Below, piece by piece: positions 28,577 through 37,318 of a stretch of 64,000 bases of DNA. Location of the stretch: positions 1 through 64,000 of the forward strand of contig NZ_LZQD01000008.1 in the NCBI RefSeq assembly GCF_001858025.1, written 5' to 3'. Position 1 is the stretch's first letter. Every line of letters starts with the position of its first letter. This DNA is from Trichormus sp. NMC-1. Its GTDB lineage: Bacteria > Cyanobacteriota > Cyanobacteriia > Cyanobacteriales > Nostocaceae. A program made the translations under genes and the position numbers. The notes under the pieces are model-generated. The model saw nothing but the letters and a program-made list of their open reading frames with translations. It searched no databases and was not told where the DNA came from.

Positions 28577-31500
28577 TTGAGAAACTACCAAAACATCAAG
28601 CTAGGATCATTTGTCTAGATACCTATCCCCAAGAGCGATTAGCGTTCATGCTATCAGATTCCCAAGTATCAATACTGTTAACTCAGCGGTCCTTGATTGA
28701 GAAACTACCAAAACATCAAGCTAGGATCATTTGTCTAGATACCTATCCCCAAGAGCGATTAGCGTTCATGCTATCAGATTCCCAAGTATCAATACTGTTA
28801 ACTCAGCGGTCCTTGATTGAGAAACTACCAAAACATCAAGCTAGGATCATTTGTCTAGATACCTATCCCCAAGAGCGATTAGCGTTCATGCTATCAGATT
28901 CCCAAGTATCAATACTGTTAACTCAGCGGTCCTTGATTGAGAAACTACCAAAACATCAAGCTAGGATCATTTGTCTAGATACCTATCCCCAAGAGCGATT
29001 AGCGTTCATGCTATCAGATTCCCAAGTATCAATACTGTTAACTCAGCGGTCCTTGATTGAGAAACTACCAAAACATCAAGCTAGGATCATTTGTCTAGAT
29101 ACCTATCCCCAAGAGCGATTAGCGTTCATGCTATCAGATTCCCAAGTATCAATACTGTTAACTCAGCGGTCCTTGATTGAGAAACTACCAAAACATCAAG
29201 CTAGGATCATTTGTCTAGATACCTATCCCCAAGAGCGATTAGCGTTCATGCTATCAGATTCCCAAGTATCAATACTGTTAACTCAGCGGTCCTTGATTGA
29301 GAAACTACCAAAACATCAAGCTAGGATCATTTGTCTAGATACCTATCCCCAAGAGCGATTAGCGTTCATGCTATCAGATTCCCAAGTATCAATACTGTTA
29401 ACTCAGCGGTCCTTGATTGAGAAACTACCAAAACATCAAGCTAGGATCATTTGTCTAGATACCTATCCCCAAGAGCGATTAGCGTTCATGCTATCAGATT
29501 CCCAAGTATCAATACTGTTAACTCAGCGGTCCTTGATTGAGAAACTACCAAAACATCAAGCTAGGATCATTTGTCTAGATACCTATCCCCAAGAGCGATT
29601 AGCGTTCATGCTATCAGATTCCCAAGTATCAATACTGTTAACTCAGCGGTCCTTGATTGAGAAACTACCAAAACATCAAGCTAGGATCATTTGTCTAGAT
29701 ACCTATCCCCAAGAGCGATTAGCGTTCATGCTATCAGATTCCCAAGTATCAATACTGTTAACTCAGCGGTCCTTGATTGAGAAACTACCAAAACATCAAG
29801 CTAGGATCATTTGTCTAGATACCTATCCCCAAGAGCGATTAGCGTTCATGCTATCAGATTCCCAAGTATCAATACTGTTAACTCAGCGGTCCTTGATTGA
29901 GAAACTACCAAAACATCAAGCTAGGATCATTTGTCTAGATACCTATCCCCAAGAGCGATTAGCGTTCATGCTATCAGATTCCCAAGTATCAATACTGTTA
30001 ACTCAGCGGTCCTTGATTGAGAAACTACCAAAACATCAAGCTAGGATCATTTGTCTAGATACCTATCCCCAAGAGCGATTAGCGTTCATGCTATCAGATT
30101 CCCAAGTATCAATACTGTTAACTCAGCGGTCCTTGATTGAGAAACTACCAAAACATCAAGCTAGGATCATTTGTCTAGATACCTATCCCCAAGAGCGATT
30201 AGCGTTCATGCTATCAGATTCCCAAGTATCAATACTGTTAACTCAGCGGTCCTTGATTGAGAAACTACCAAAACATCAAGCTAGGATCATTTGTCTAGAT
30301 ACCTATCCCCAAGAGCGATTAGCGTTCATGCTATCAGATTCCCAAGTATCAATACTGTTAACTCAGCGGTCCTTGATTGAGAAACTACCAAAACATCAAG
30401 CTAGGATCATTTGTCTAGATACCTATCCCCAAGAGCGATTAGCGTTCATGCTATCAGATTCCCAAGTATCAATACTGTTAACTCAGCGGTCCTTGATTGA
30501 GAAACTACCAAAACATCAAGCTAGGATCATTTGTCTAGATACCTATCCCCAAGAGCGATTAGCGTTCATGCTATCAGATTCCCAAGTATCAATACTGTTA
30601 ACTCAGCGGTCCTTGATTGAGAAACTACCAAAACATCAAGCTAGGATCATTTGTCTAGATACCTATCCCCAAGAGCGATTAGCGTTCATGCTATCAGATT
30701 CCCAAGTATCAATACTGTTAACTCAGCGGTCCTTGATTGAGAAACTACCAAAACATCAAGCTAGGATCATTTGTCTAGATACCTATCCCCAAGAGCGATT
30801 AGCGTTCATGCTATCAGATTCCCAAGTATCAATACTGTTAACTCAGCGGTCCTTGATTGAGAAACTACCAAAACATCAAGCTAGGATCATTTGTCTAGAT
30901 ACCTATCCCCAAGAGCGATTAGCGTTCATGCTATCAGATTCCCAAGTATCAATACTGTTAACTCAGCGGTCCTTGATTGAGAAACTACCAAAACATCAAG
31001 CTAGGATCATTTGTCTAGATACCTATCCCCAAGAGCGATTAGCGTTCATGCTATCAGATTCCCAAGTATCAATACTGTTAACTCAGCGGTCCTTGATTGA
31101 GAAACTACCAAAACATCAAGCTAGGATCATTTGTCTAGATACCTATCCCCAAGAGCGATTAGCGTTCATGCTATCAGATTCCCAAGTATCAATACTGTTA
31201 ACTCAGCGGTCCTTGATTGAGAAACTACCAAAACATCAAGCTAGGATCATTTGTCTAGATACCTATCCCCAAGAGCGATTAGCGTTCATGCTATCAGATT
31301 CCCAAGTATCAATACTGTTAACTCAGCGGTCCTTGATTGAGAAACTACCAAAACATCAAGCTAGGATCATTTGTCTAGATACCTATCCCCAAGAGCGATT
31401 AGCGTTCATGCTATCAGATTCCCAAGTATCAATACTGTTAACTCAGCGGTCCTTGATTGAGAAACTACCAAAACATCAAGCTAGGATCATTTGTCTAGAT

Positions 31501-31862
31501 ACCTATCCCCAAGAGCGATTAGCGTTCATGCTATCAGATTCCCAAGTATCAATACTGTTAACTCAGCGGTCCTTGATTGAGAAACTACCAAAACATCAAG
31601 CTAGGATCATTTGTCTAGATACCTATCCCCAAGAGCGATTAGCGTTCATGCTATCAGATTCCCAAGTATCAATACTGTTAACTCAGCGGTCCTTGATTGA
31701 GAAACTACCAAAACATCAAGCTAGGATCATTTGTCTAGATACCTATCCCCAAGAGCGATTAGCGTTCATGCTATCAGATTCCCAAGTATCAATACTGTTA
31801 ACTCAGCGGTCCTTGATTGAGAAACTACCAAAACATCAAGCTAGGATCATTTGTCTAGATAC
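28577..31862. repeat. 27.4 copies of a perfect 120-bp tandem repeat in an adenylation domain
   Basis: A 120-bp unit, read in frame as 40 residues including MLSDSQVSILLTQRSLIEKL and ending ICLDTYPQERLAF, recurs without a visible difference from 28577 to 31862. The unit is the segment just after core motif A2 of an ordinary NRPS adenylation domain. At the left edge the sequence jumps from CIHQLF straight into the repeat through the short homology TTGAGA, so the A1/A2 region of this domain is missing. The right edge returns to a normal adenylation sequence at DADEIAKTPAQQ. Confidence 0.95.
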
Positions 31863-33489
31863 AGATGCAGATGAAATTGCTAAAACACCCGCACAACAGA
31901 TAGAAAAAGCAGTCAAATCCAACAACCTAGCCTATATAATTTACACCTCTGGTTCCACTGGCAAACCAAAGGGAGTGCAAATACAACATCAAGGAGTAGT
32001 TAATTTTTTAACTACTATGAATCAGCAACCAGGTTTAACAGCAAAAGACACATTAAACGCAGTTACAACCATCTCTTTTGATATCGCAGGTTTAGAATTA
32101 TATTTACCATTAATAGTTGGAGCTAAAGTCATAGTAGTAACCGGAGAAATTGCTACAGACGCAAATAGATTATTAAACCAAATCCAACATTCAGTAGTAA
32201 CAGTCATGCAAGCTACTCCAGCTACATGGCAAATGTTATTAAATGCTGGTTTATCAACAGGAAAGTTAAATACAAAAGTTTTGTGTGGAGGAGAAGCATT
32301 AACAACACAATTAGCAAATCAATTATTAGCAACGGTTTCAGAAGTATGGAATGTATATGGACCCACAGAAACAACAATTTGGTCAACTGTTTCTAAAGTT
32401 GAAAAAACAAATGCTTCAGGAGGAGAGGGTTTAATACCAATTGGTCGTCCAATTGCAAATACACAAATTTATATATTAGATACCTACTTACAACCAGTAC
32501 CCATTGGTATTGCAGGAGAACTTTATATTGGTGGTGTTGGTGTAGCGCGTGGTTATTTAAATCGACCAGAATTAACTGCTGAAAGGTTCATTTCTCATCC
32601 TTTTAATAATCAACCAGAAGCACGTCTTTACAAAACAGGGGATTTAGCCCGCTATTTAGAAAATGGTGATATTGAGTATCTAGGACGGATTGATAACCAA
32701 GTAAAAATTCGCGGTTTCAGGATTGAATTAGGAGAAATAGAATCAGTATTAAACCAACATTCAAATCTGAGAGAAGCTAAAGTTATTTGTAGAGAAGATA
32801 TTCCCGGTGATAAACGATTAGTTGCTTATATTATTCCCACATCAAATAAAAATTCCCCATCGGCGATATCGGAACAAATACGTGAATACCTCAAACAGAA
32901 GCTACCTAATTACATGGTTCCTTCAGCCTTTGTAGTGTTAGAGACTTTCCCCTTAACACCTAACGGCAAAATTGACCATCGCGCTCTTCCTGCTGTTGAT
33001 TTCACCTTTGCTAAAAGTAATTATACTGCTCCGAGAACTCCTACAGAAGAAATCCTGTCCAACATCTGGAGTCAGGTACTTAAAGTAGACAATATTGGCA
33101 TTGAAGATAACTTCTTTGAGTTGGGTGGACATTCATTAATTGCCACCCAAGTGATTTCTCTGATTAGACAAACCTTTAACCTAGAACTTCCACTACGCTT
33201 ACTATTTGAAACTCCCACCATTGCCAAAATATCGGAACAAATAGGTAATACAGAACAAAGCGATAATTTATTAGTACCAGCAATCGAACCCAGACAGCAA
33301 CAAGAAAATCTGCCACTTTCCTTTGCTCAACAGCGCCTCTGGTTTCTAGACCAATTAGAACCCAATAGCACTGCTTATAATATGCCCTATACGCTGCGGC
33401 TTTTGGGGTTAATCAATATCAGTGCCTTGGAGAAAAGCATTAGTGAAATTATACAGCGTCATCAAATACTGCACACGAATTTTGTATAG
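28648..33489 (+). CDS. NRPS fragment: repeat-expanded A domain, PCP, start of C domain
   Basis: The first about 1070 of 1613 residues are the 40-residue repeat. After that comes an adenylation domain with YIIYTSGSTGKPKG near 1095, WNVYGPTETTIW and the catalytic lysine in TPNGKIDHRALP. Reading the ten specificity positions by eye gives DILQLGVIWK, very close to known glycine codes. A carrier domain (DNFFELGGHSL near 1488) and the first 60 residues of a condensation domain follow, then a premature TAG caused by a 262-bp duplication. An adenylation domain made of repeat cannot fold normally, so as drawn this gene would be inactive. The ATG at 28648 is arbitrary; one lies in every repeat unit. 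Confidence 0.75.
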   Translation: MLSDSQVSILLTQRSLIEKLPKHQARIICLDTYPQERLAFMLSDSQVSILLTQRSLIEKLPKHQARIICLDTYPQERLAFMLSDSQVSILLTQRSLIEKLPKHQARIICLDTYPQERLAFMLSDSQVSILLTQRSLIEKLPKHQARIICLDTYPQERLAFMLSDSQVSILLTQRSLIEKLPKHQARIICLDTYPQERLAFMLSDSQVSILLTQRSLIEKLPKHQARIICLDTYPQERLAFMLSDSQVSILLTQRSLIEKLPKHQARIICLDTYPQERLAFMLSDSQVSILLTQRSLIEKLPKHQARIICLDTYPQERLAFMLSDSQVSILLTQRSLIEKLPKHQARIICLDTYPQERLAFMLSDSQVSILLTQRSLIEKLPKHQARIICLDTYPQERLAFMLSDSQVSILLTQRSLIEKLPKHQARIICLDTYPQERLAFMLSDSQVSILLTQRSLIEKLPKHQARIICLDTYPQERLAFMLSDSQVSILLTQRSLIEKLPKHQARIICLDTYPQERLAFMLSDSQVSILLTQRSLIEKLPKHQARIICLDTYPQERLAFMLSDSQVSILLTQRSLIEKLPKHQARIICLDTYPQERLAFMLSDSQVSILLTQRSLIEKLPKHQARIICLDTYPQERLAFMLSDSQVSILLTQRSLIEKLPKHQARIICLDTYPQERLAFMLSDSQVSILLTQRSLIEKLPKHQARIICLDTYPQERLAFMLSDSQVSILLTQRSLIEKLPKHQARIICLDTYPQERLAFMLSDSQVSILLTQRSLIEKLPKHQARIICLDTYPQERLAFMLSDSQVSILLTQRSLIEKLPKHQARIICLDTYPQERLAFMLSDSQVSILLTQRSLIEKLPKHQARIICLDTYPQERLAFMLSDSQVSILLTQRSLIEKLPKHQARIICLDTYPQERLAFMLSDSQVSILLTQRSLIEKLPKHQARIICLDTYPQERLAFMLSDSQVSILLTQRSLIEKLPKHQARIICLDTYPQERLAFMLSDSQVSILLTQRSLIEKLPKHQARIICLDTYPQERLAFMLSDSQVSILLTQRSLIEKLPKHQARIICLDTDADEIAKTPAQQIEKAVKSNNLAYIIYTSGSTGKPKGVQIQHQGVVNFLTTMNQQPGLTAKDTLNAVTTISFDIAGLELYLPLIVGAKVIVVTGEIATDANRLLNQIQHSVVTVMQATPATWQMLLNAGLSTGKLNTKVLCGGEALTTQLANQLLATVSEVWNVYGPTETTIWSTVSKVEKTNASGGEGLIPIGRPIANTQIYILDTYLQPVPIGIAGELYIGGVGVARGYLNRPELTAERFISHPFNNQPEARLYKTGDLARYLENGDIEYLGRIDNQVKIRGFRIELGEIESVLNQHSNLREAKVICREDIPGDKRLVAYIIPTSNKNSPSAISEQIREYLKQKLPNYMVPSAFVVLETFPLTPNGKIDHRALPAVDFTFAKSNYTAPRTPTEEILSNIWSQVLKVDNIGIEDNFFELGGHSLIATQVISLIRQTFNLELPLRLLFETPTIAKISEQIGNTEQSDNLLVPAIEPRQQQENLPLSFAQQRLWFLDQLEPNSTAYNMPYTLRLLGLINISALEKSISEIIQRHQILHTNFV

Positions 33490-33735
33490 CACTGCTTATA
33501 ATATGGGTAATACAGAACAAAGCGATAATTTATTAGTACCAGCGATCGAACCCAGACAGCAACAAGAAAATCTGCCACTTTCCTTTGCTCAACAGCGCCT
33601 CTGGTTTCTAGACCAATTAGAACCCAATAGCACTGCTTATAATATGCCCTATACGCTGCGGCTTTTGGGGTTAATCAATATCAGTGCCTTGGAGAAAAGC
33701 ATTAGTGAAATTATACAGCGTCATCAAATACTGCA
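33244..33735. repeat. 262-bp imperfect direct duplication at a PCP/C junction
   Basis: About 240 bases coding NTEQSDNLLVPAIEPRQQ through HQILHTNFV occur at 33244-33487 and again from 33506. The copies differ at one seen base (CAATCGAA against CGATCGAA). Between them is a 19-base piece (TAGCACTGCTTATAATATG) that also occurs inside the first copy. The 262-bp spacing shifts the reading frame and truncates the upstream ORF. Confidence 0.85.
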
Positions 33736-34969
33736 CACGAATTTTGTAGTTGTAGATGGGCAACCAACTCAGGTTATTAATGAGCATATTGCTTTCAGTT
33801 TACCTGTAATTGATTTACAATCCCTACCGGATGAGCAACGAGAAGCAGAAGCTCAAAGAATAGCTAAACAAGAAACAGAAAAGCCTTTTAATCTAGCTAA
33901 AGATTCGCTATTTTGCGTTAAAATTGTGCGATTGAATGCCGAATCACATTTGCTACTAATCAACATTCACCACATTATTTTTGATGGCTGGTCATTTGGA
34001 GTGTTGTTTAATGAAATAAAAGCACTTTATACAGCTTATTGTCAGGGTTTAAATTCTCCGTTATTAGAACTACCGATTCAGTATACAGACTTTACTTTAT
34101 GGCAAAGACAGTGGTTTAGAGGAGAAGTATTAGAATCGCAATTGAATCACTGGAAAAAGCAATTAGCTGGAAATTTACCAATATTAGAATTACCTACAGA
34201 CCGTCCCCGTCCCAGAGTACAAACATACATTGGCACAACTAAATCCTTCATTTTATCACCAGAATTAACCGCAAATATCAAATCCCTATGTCAACAAGAG
34301 GGTGTGACTTTGTTCATGACTTTACTGGCAGCATTTAAAGTCTTAGTTTGTCGCTATAGTGGTCAAGAAGATGTGATTGTGGGAACTCCAATTGCCGGAC
34401 GTAACCACCGAGAAATTGAAGGGTTGATGGGATTGTTTGTAAATACTTTAGCTTTGCGGACTGATTTAGCAAATAATCCTAGTTTTAGAGAATTACTAAG
34501 TCAAGTAAGGCAGGTATGTTTAGAAGCATACAGCCATCAAGATGTACCATTTGAACAGTTAGTAGAGGTACTGCAACCAGCAAGAGATTTAAGTCATACT
34601 CCTGTATTTCAGGTGATGTTTGCTTTGCAAAATGCACCGTTGGAAGAATTGCAGTTACCAGATGTTACCATCACCGCTTTGCAACCAGAAGTACAAACGG
34701 CGAAATTTGACCTCACGTTGTCAATGTCAGAACGACATGGACAATTAATAGGTGAGTGGGAATATAATACGGATTTGTTTGATGGTTCTACCATAGAGCG
34801 AATGATAGAGCATTTGCAGATGTTATTATCTGGGATATTAGCTGCTCCTACTCAAAGTATTTGGGAATTGCCTCTACTCACTGAAGGGGAAAAACATCAA
34901 TTACTAGTTGAATGGAATCAGACTGAGGTAGATTATCCCCAAGATAAATGTATCCATCAATCTAGTTGA
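33422..34969 (+). CDS. NRPS fragment: full condensation domain
   Basis: From about residue 28 of this 515-residue frame the sequence is a complete condensation domain: LPLSFAQQRLWFLDQLEPNS, the active site HHIIFDGWS near 183, and the later motif RDLSHTPVFQVMFALQN. It ends with LLVEWNQTEVDYPQDKCIHQ and stops at TGA in the 58-bp array, just where an adenylation domain should begin. The first 27 residues come from the frame-shifted duplication and are not native. In the intact gene it would join the peptide from module 1 to the amino acid of module 2. Confidence 0.75.
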   Translation: MPWRKALVKLYSVIKYCTRILYSTAYNMGNTEQSDNLLVPAIEPRQQQENLPLSFAQQRLWFLDQLEPNSTAYNMPYTLRLLGLINISALEKSISEIIQRHQILHTNFVVVDGQPTQVINEHIAFSLPVIDLQSLPDEQREAEAQRIAKQETEKPFNLAKDSLFCVKIVRLNAESHLLLINIHHIIFDGWSFGVLFNEIKALYTAYCQGLNSPLLELPIQYTDFTLWQRQWFRGEVLESQLNHWKKQLAGNLPILELPTDRPRPRVQTYIGTTKSFILSPELTANIKSLCQQEGVTLFMTLLAAFKVLVCRYSGQEDVIVGTPIAGRNHREIEGLMGLFVNTLALRTDLANNPSFRELLSQVRQVCLEAYSHQDVPFEQLVEVLQPARDLSHTPVFQVMFALQNAPLEELQLPDVTITALQPEVQTAKFDLTLSMSERHGQLIGEWEYNTDLFDGSTIERMIEHLQMLLSGILAAPTQSIWELPLLTEGEKHQLLVEWNQTEVDYPQDKCIHQSS

Positions 34970-35548
34970 ATGGAATCAGACGGAGGTAGATTATCCCCAA
35001 GATAAATGTATCCATCAATCTAGTTGAATGGAATCAGACGGAGGTAGATTATCCCCAAGATAAATGTATCCATCAATCTAGTTGAATGGAATCAGACGGA
35101 GGTAGATTATCCCCAAGATAAATGTATCCATCAATCTAGTTGAATGGAATCAGACGGAGGTAGATTATCCCCAAGATAAATGTATCCATCAATCTAGTTG
35201 AATGGAATCAGACGGAGGTAGATTATCCCCAAGATAAATGTATCCATCAATCTAGTTGAATGGAATCAGACGGAGGTAGATTATCCCCAAGATAAATGTA
35301 TCCATCAATCTAGTTGAATGGAATCAGACGGAGGTAGATTATCCCCAAGATAAATGTATCCATCAATCTAGTTGAATGGAATCAGACGGAGGTAGATTAT
35401 CCCCAAGATAAATGTATCCATCAATCTAGTTGAATGGAATCAGACGGAGGTAGATTATCCCCAAGATAAATGTATCCATCAATCTAGTTGAATGGAATCA
35501 GACGGAGGTAGATTATCCCCAAGATAAATGTATCCATCAATCTAGTTG
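34903..35548. repeat. 11 copies of a 58-bp tandem repeat at the second C/A junction
   Basis: The unit start TCTAGTTGA is found at 34961 and every 58 bases to 35541. The copies look identical except the first, which has CAGACTGAGG where the others have CAGACGGAGG. In the reading frame of the upstream ORF each new unit gives TCT-AGT-TGA, so no copy number can restore a through-frame. The right edge runs into GATAGACGGGCAAAGCGCGG and then an adenylation domain that lacks its first residues. Confidence 0.95.
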
Positions 35549-37318
35549 ATAGACGGGCAAAGCGCGGCTTCTCGAAGAGTAAATCAACAACTCACTTATC
35601 GGGAACTTAATCAACGTGCAAATCAACTTGCTCACTACCTGAAGAATTTGGGTGTAAGACCGGAGGTGCTGGTAGGAATTTGTGTAGAACGCTCCTTAGA
35701 AATGGTAATAGGATTGTTGGGGATACTCAAAGCGGGAGGAGCATATGTACCTCTTGACCCAGATTATCCCCAAGAACGCCTGAGTTTCATGTTGTCAGAT
35801 GCCCAGGTTCAAGTGCTACTGACCGAACAGCAACTAGTTGAGGGACTACCGGAGCATGAAGCACAGGTGATATGCCTTGATAAGACATGGGAACAAATTG
35901 CTCAATACAACCAGGAAAATGTGGTCAGTGGTATCACGCCCAGTCATTTGGCAGATGTGATTTATACTTCTGGGTCAACAGGCATACCCAAAGGCGTAAT
36001 GGTTACTCATTCTGGGCTTTGCAACTTGGCTCAAGCCCAGATTCAACTGTTTGATGTGCTTGCTTCCAGTCGCATTCTTCAGTTTGCCTCTTTCAGCTTT
36101 GACGCTTCTATCTGGGAAGTAGTGATGGCGTTGGGGTCAGGAGCAAGACTGTATTTAAGCACAAAAGACTCTCTGCTACCAGGTTCTGGATTAATTCAAC
36201 TATTGCGTGACTATGATATCACCCATATCACGCTTCCACCATCGGCATTGGCAGTTATGCCTGTGCAAGAACTCCCAGCCTTACAGACAATCATTGTGGC
36301 AGGAGAAGCTTGTCCTGTTGATCTCATTAACCACTGGTCTGTTGGAAAACGCTTTTTCAATGCTTACGGGCCAACGGAAGCCACTGTTTGTGCTACTGTT
36401 GCAGAATGGGATGATAGCGATCGCACCTATGGCAAACTTGCTATTGGTCGTCCCATTGCTAATACGCAAGTTTATATTCTGGACAGTTATCTGCAACCTG
36501 TACCTGTTGGTGTGCTGGGAGAACTACATATTGGTGGTATTGGTCTTGCCCAAGGCTATCTTAACCGCCCGGAGTTAACAAAAGATAAATTTATCTCTAA
36601 TCACTTTAGTAATGACCCAGAAGCACGTCTTTACAAAACAGGTGACTTAGCTCGATACTTACCTAATGGTAAGATTGAATTCCTGGGACGGATTGATAAC
36701 CAAGTGAAAATTCGGGGATTCAGAATAGAATTAGGAGAGATAGAAGCAGTTTTAAACCAACATCCAATTATTCGGGAAAGCAAAGTTATTACTAGAGAAG
36801 ATATCCCTGGTGATAAAAGATTAATTGCTTATATTATTCCTATATCAACCCAAAATCATCCATCGGAAATCTTAAATCAAATTCGTCAGTTTTTAAAAGA
36901 GAAGCTACCTGATTACATGATTCCTTCGGCCTGTGTAGTTTTAGAGGCTTTCCCCTTAACTCCCAACGGCAAAATTGATCATCGCGCACTTCCTGCTCCT
37001 AATTTTACCTCTGCTCAAACTAATTATGTTGTTCCTGGTACTTCCACTGAAGAAAATCTGGTTAAGATCTGGAGTCAGATCCTCAAAGTAGAACCTGTTG
37101 GCATTCATGATAACTTCTTCGAGTTAGGTGGGCATTCTCTCTTAGGTACTCAAGTTATATCTCGTATTTGTCAAGACTTTGAGATAATTTTATCCCTACG
37201 AGCTTTATTTGAAACTCCGACAATAGCGCAGTTGAGCGATCGCATTGAAACCATCCTGTGGGCTAAGTCAGCTGAACTTGCATCCACTGAAACCAATTTA
37301 GAAGCTGGAGAACTATGA
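35546..37318 (+). CDS. NRPS fragment: adenylation domain and carrier protein (module 2)
   Basis: The 590-residue product is an adenylation domain lacking only its extreme N-terminus, with LTYRELNQRANQLAHYLK near 18, LKAGGAYVPLDPDYPQERL near 70, YTSGSTGIPKG near 139, AYGPTEATVC and NGKIDHRALPAP, then a carrier domain with FFELGGHSLLGTQ near 525. The specificity residues read DAWTIAAVCK, nearly the code of phenylalanine-activating GrsA/TycA. The start as drawn is TTG within the last 58-bp unit and is unlikely to be native. Its stop overlaps the next start as ATGA, indicating translational coupling. Confidence 0.8.
   Translation: MIDGQSAASRRVNQQLTYRELNQRANQLAHYLKNLGVRPEVLVGICVERSLEMVIGLLGILKAGGAYVPLDPDYPQERLSFMLSDAQVQVLLTEQQLVEGLPEHEAQVICLDKTWEQIAQYNQENVVSGITPSHLADVIYTSGSTGIPKGVMVTHSGLCNLAQAQIQLFDVLASSRILQFASFSFDASIWEVVMALGSGARLYLSTKDSLLPGSGLIQLLRDYDITHITLPPSALAVMPVQELPALQTIIVAGEACPVDLINHWSVGKRFFNAYGPTEATVCATVAEWDDSDRTYGKLAIGRPIANTQVYILDSYLQPVPVGVLGELHIGGIGLAQGYLNRPELTKDKFISNHFSNDPEARLYKTGDLARYLPNGKIEFLGRIDNQVKIRGFRIELGEIEAVLNQHPIIRESKVITREDIPGDKRLIAYIIPISTQNHPSEILNQIRQFLKEKLPDYMIPSACVVLEAFPLTPNGKIDHRALPAPNFTSAQTNYVVPGTSTEENLVKIWSQILKVEPVGIHDNFFELGGHSLLGTQVISRICQDFEIILSLRALFETPTIAQLSDRIETILWAKSAELASTETNLEAGEL

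Noticed and set aside
28577-31862. CRISPR array
   Set aside because: The repeats are contiguous with no unique spacers, and the unit codes adenylation-domain sequence in frame.
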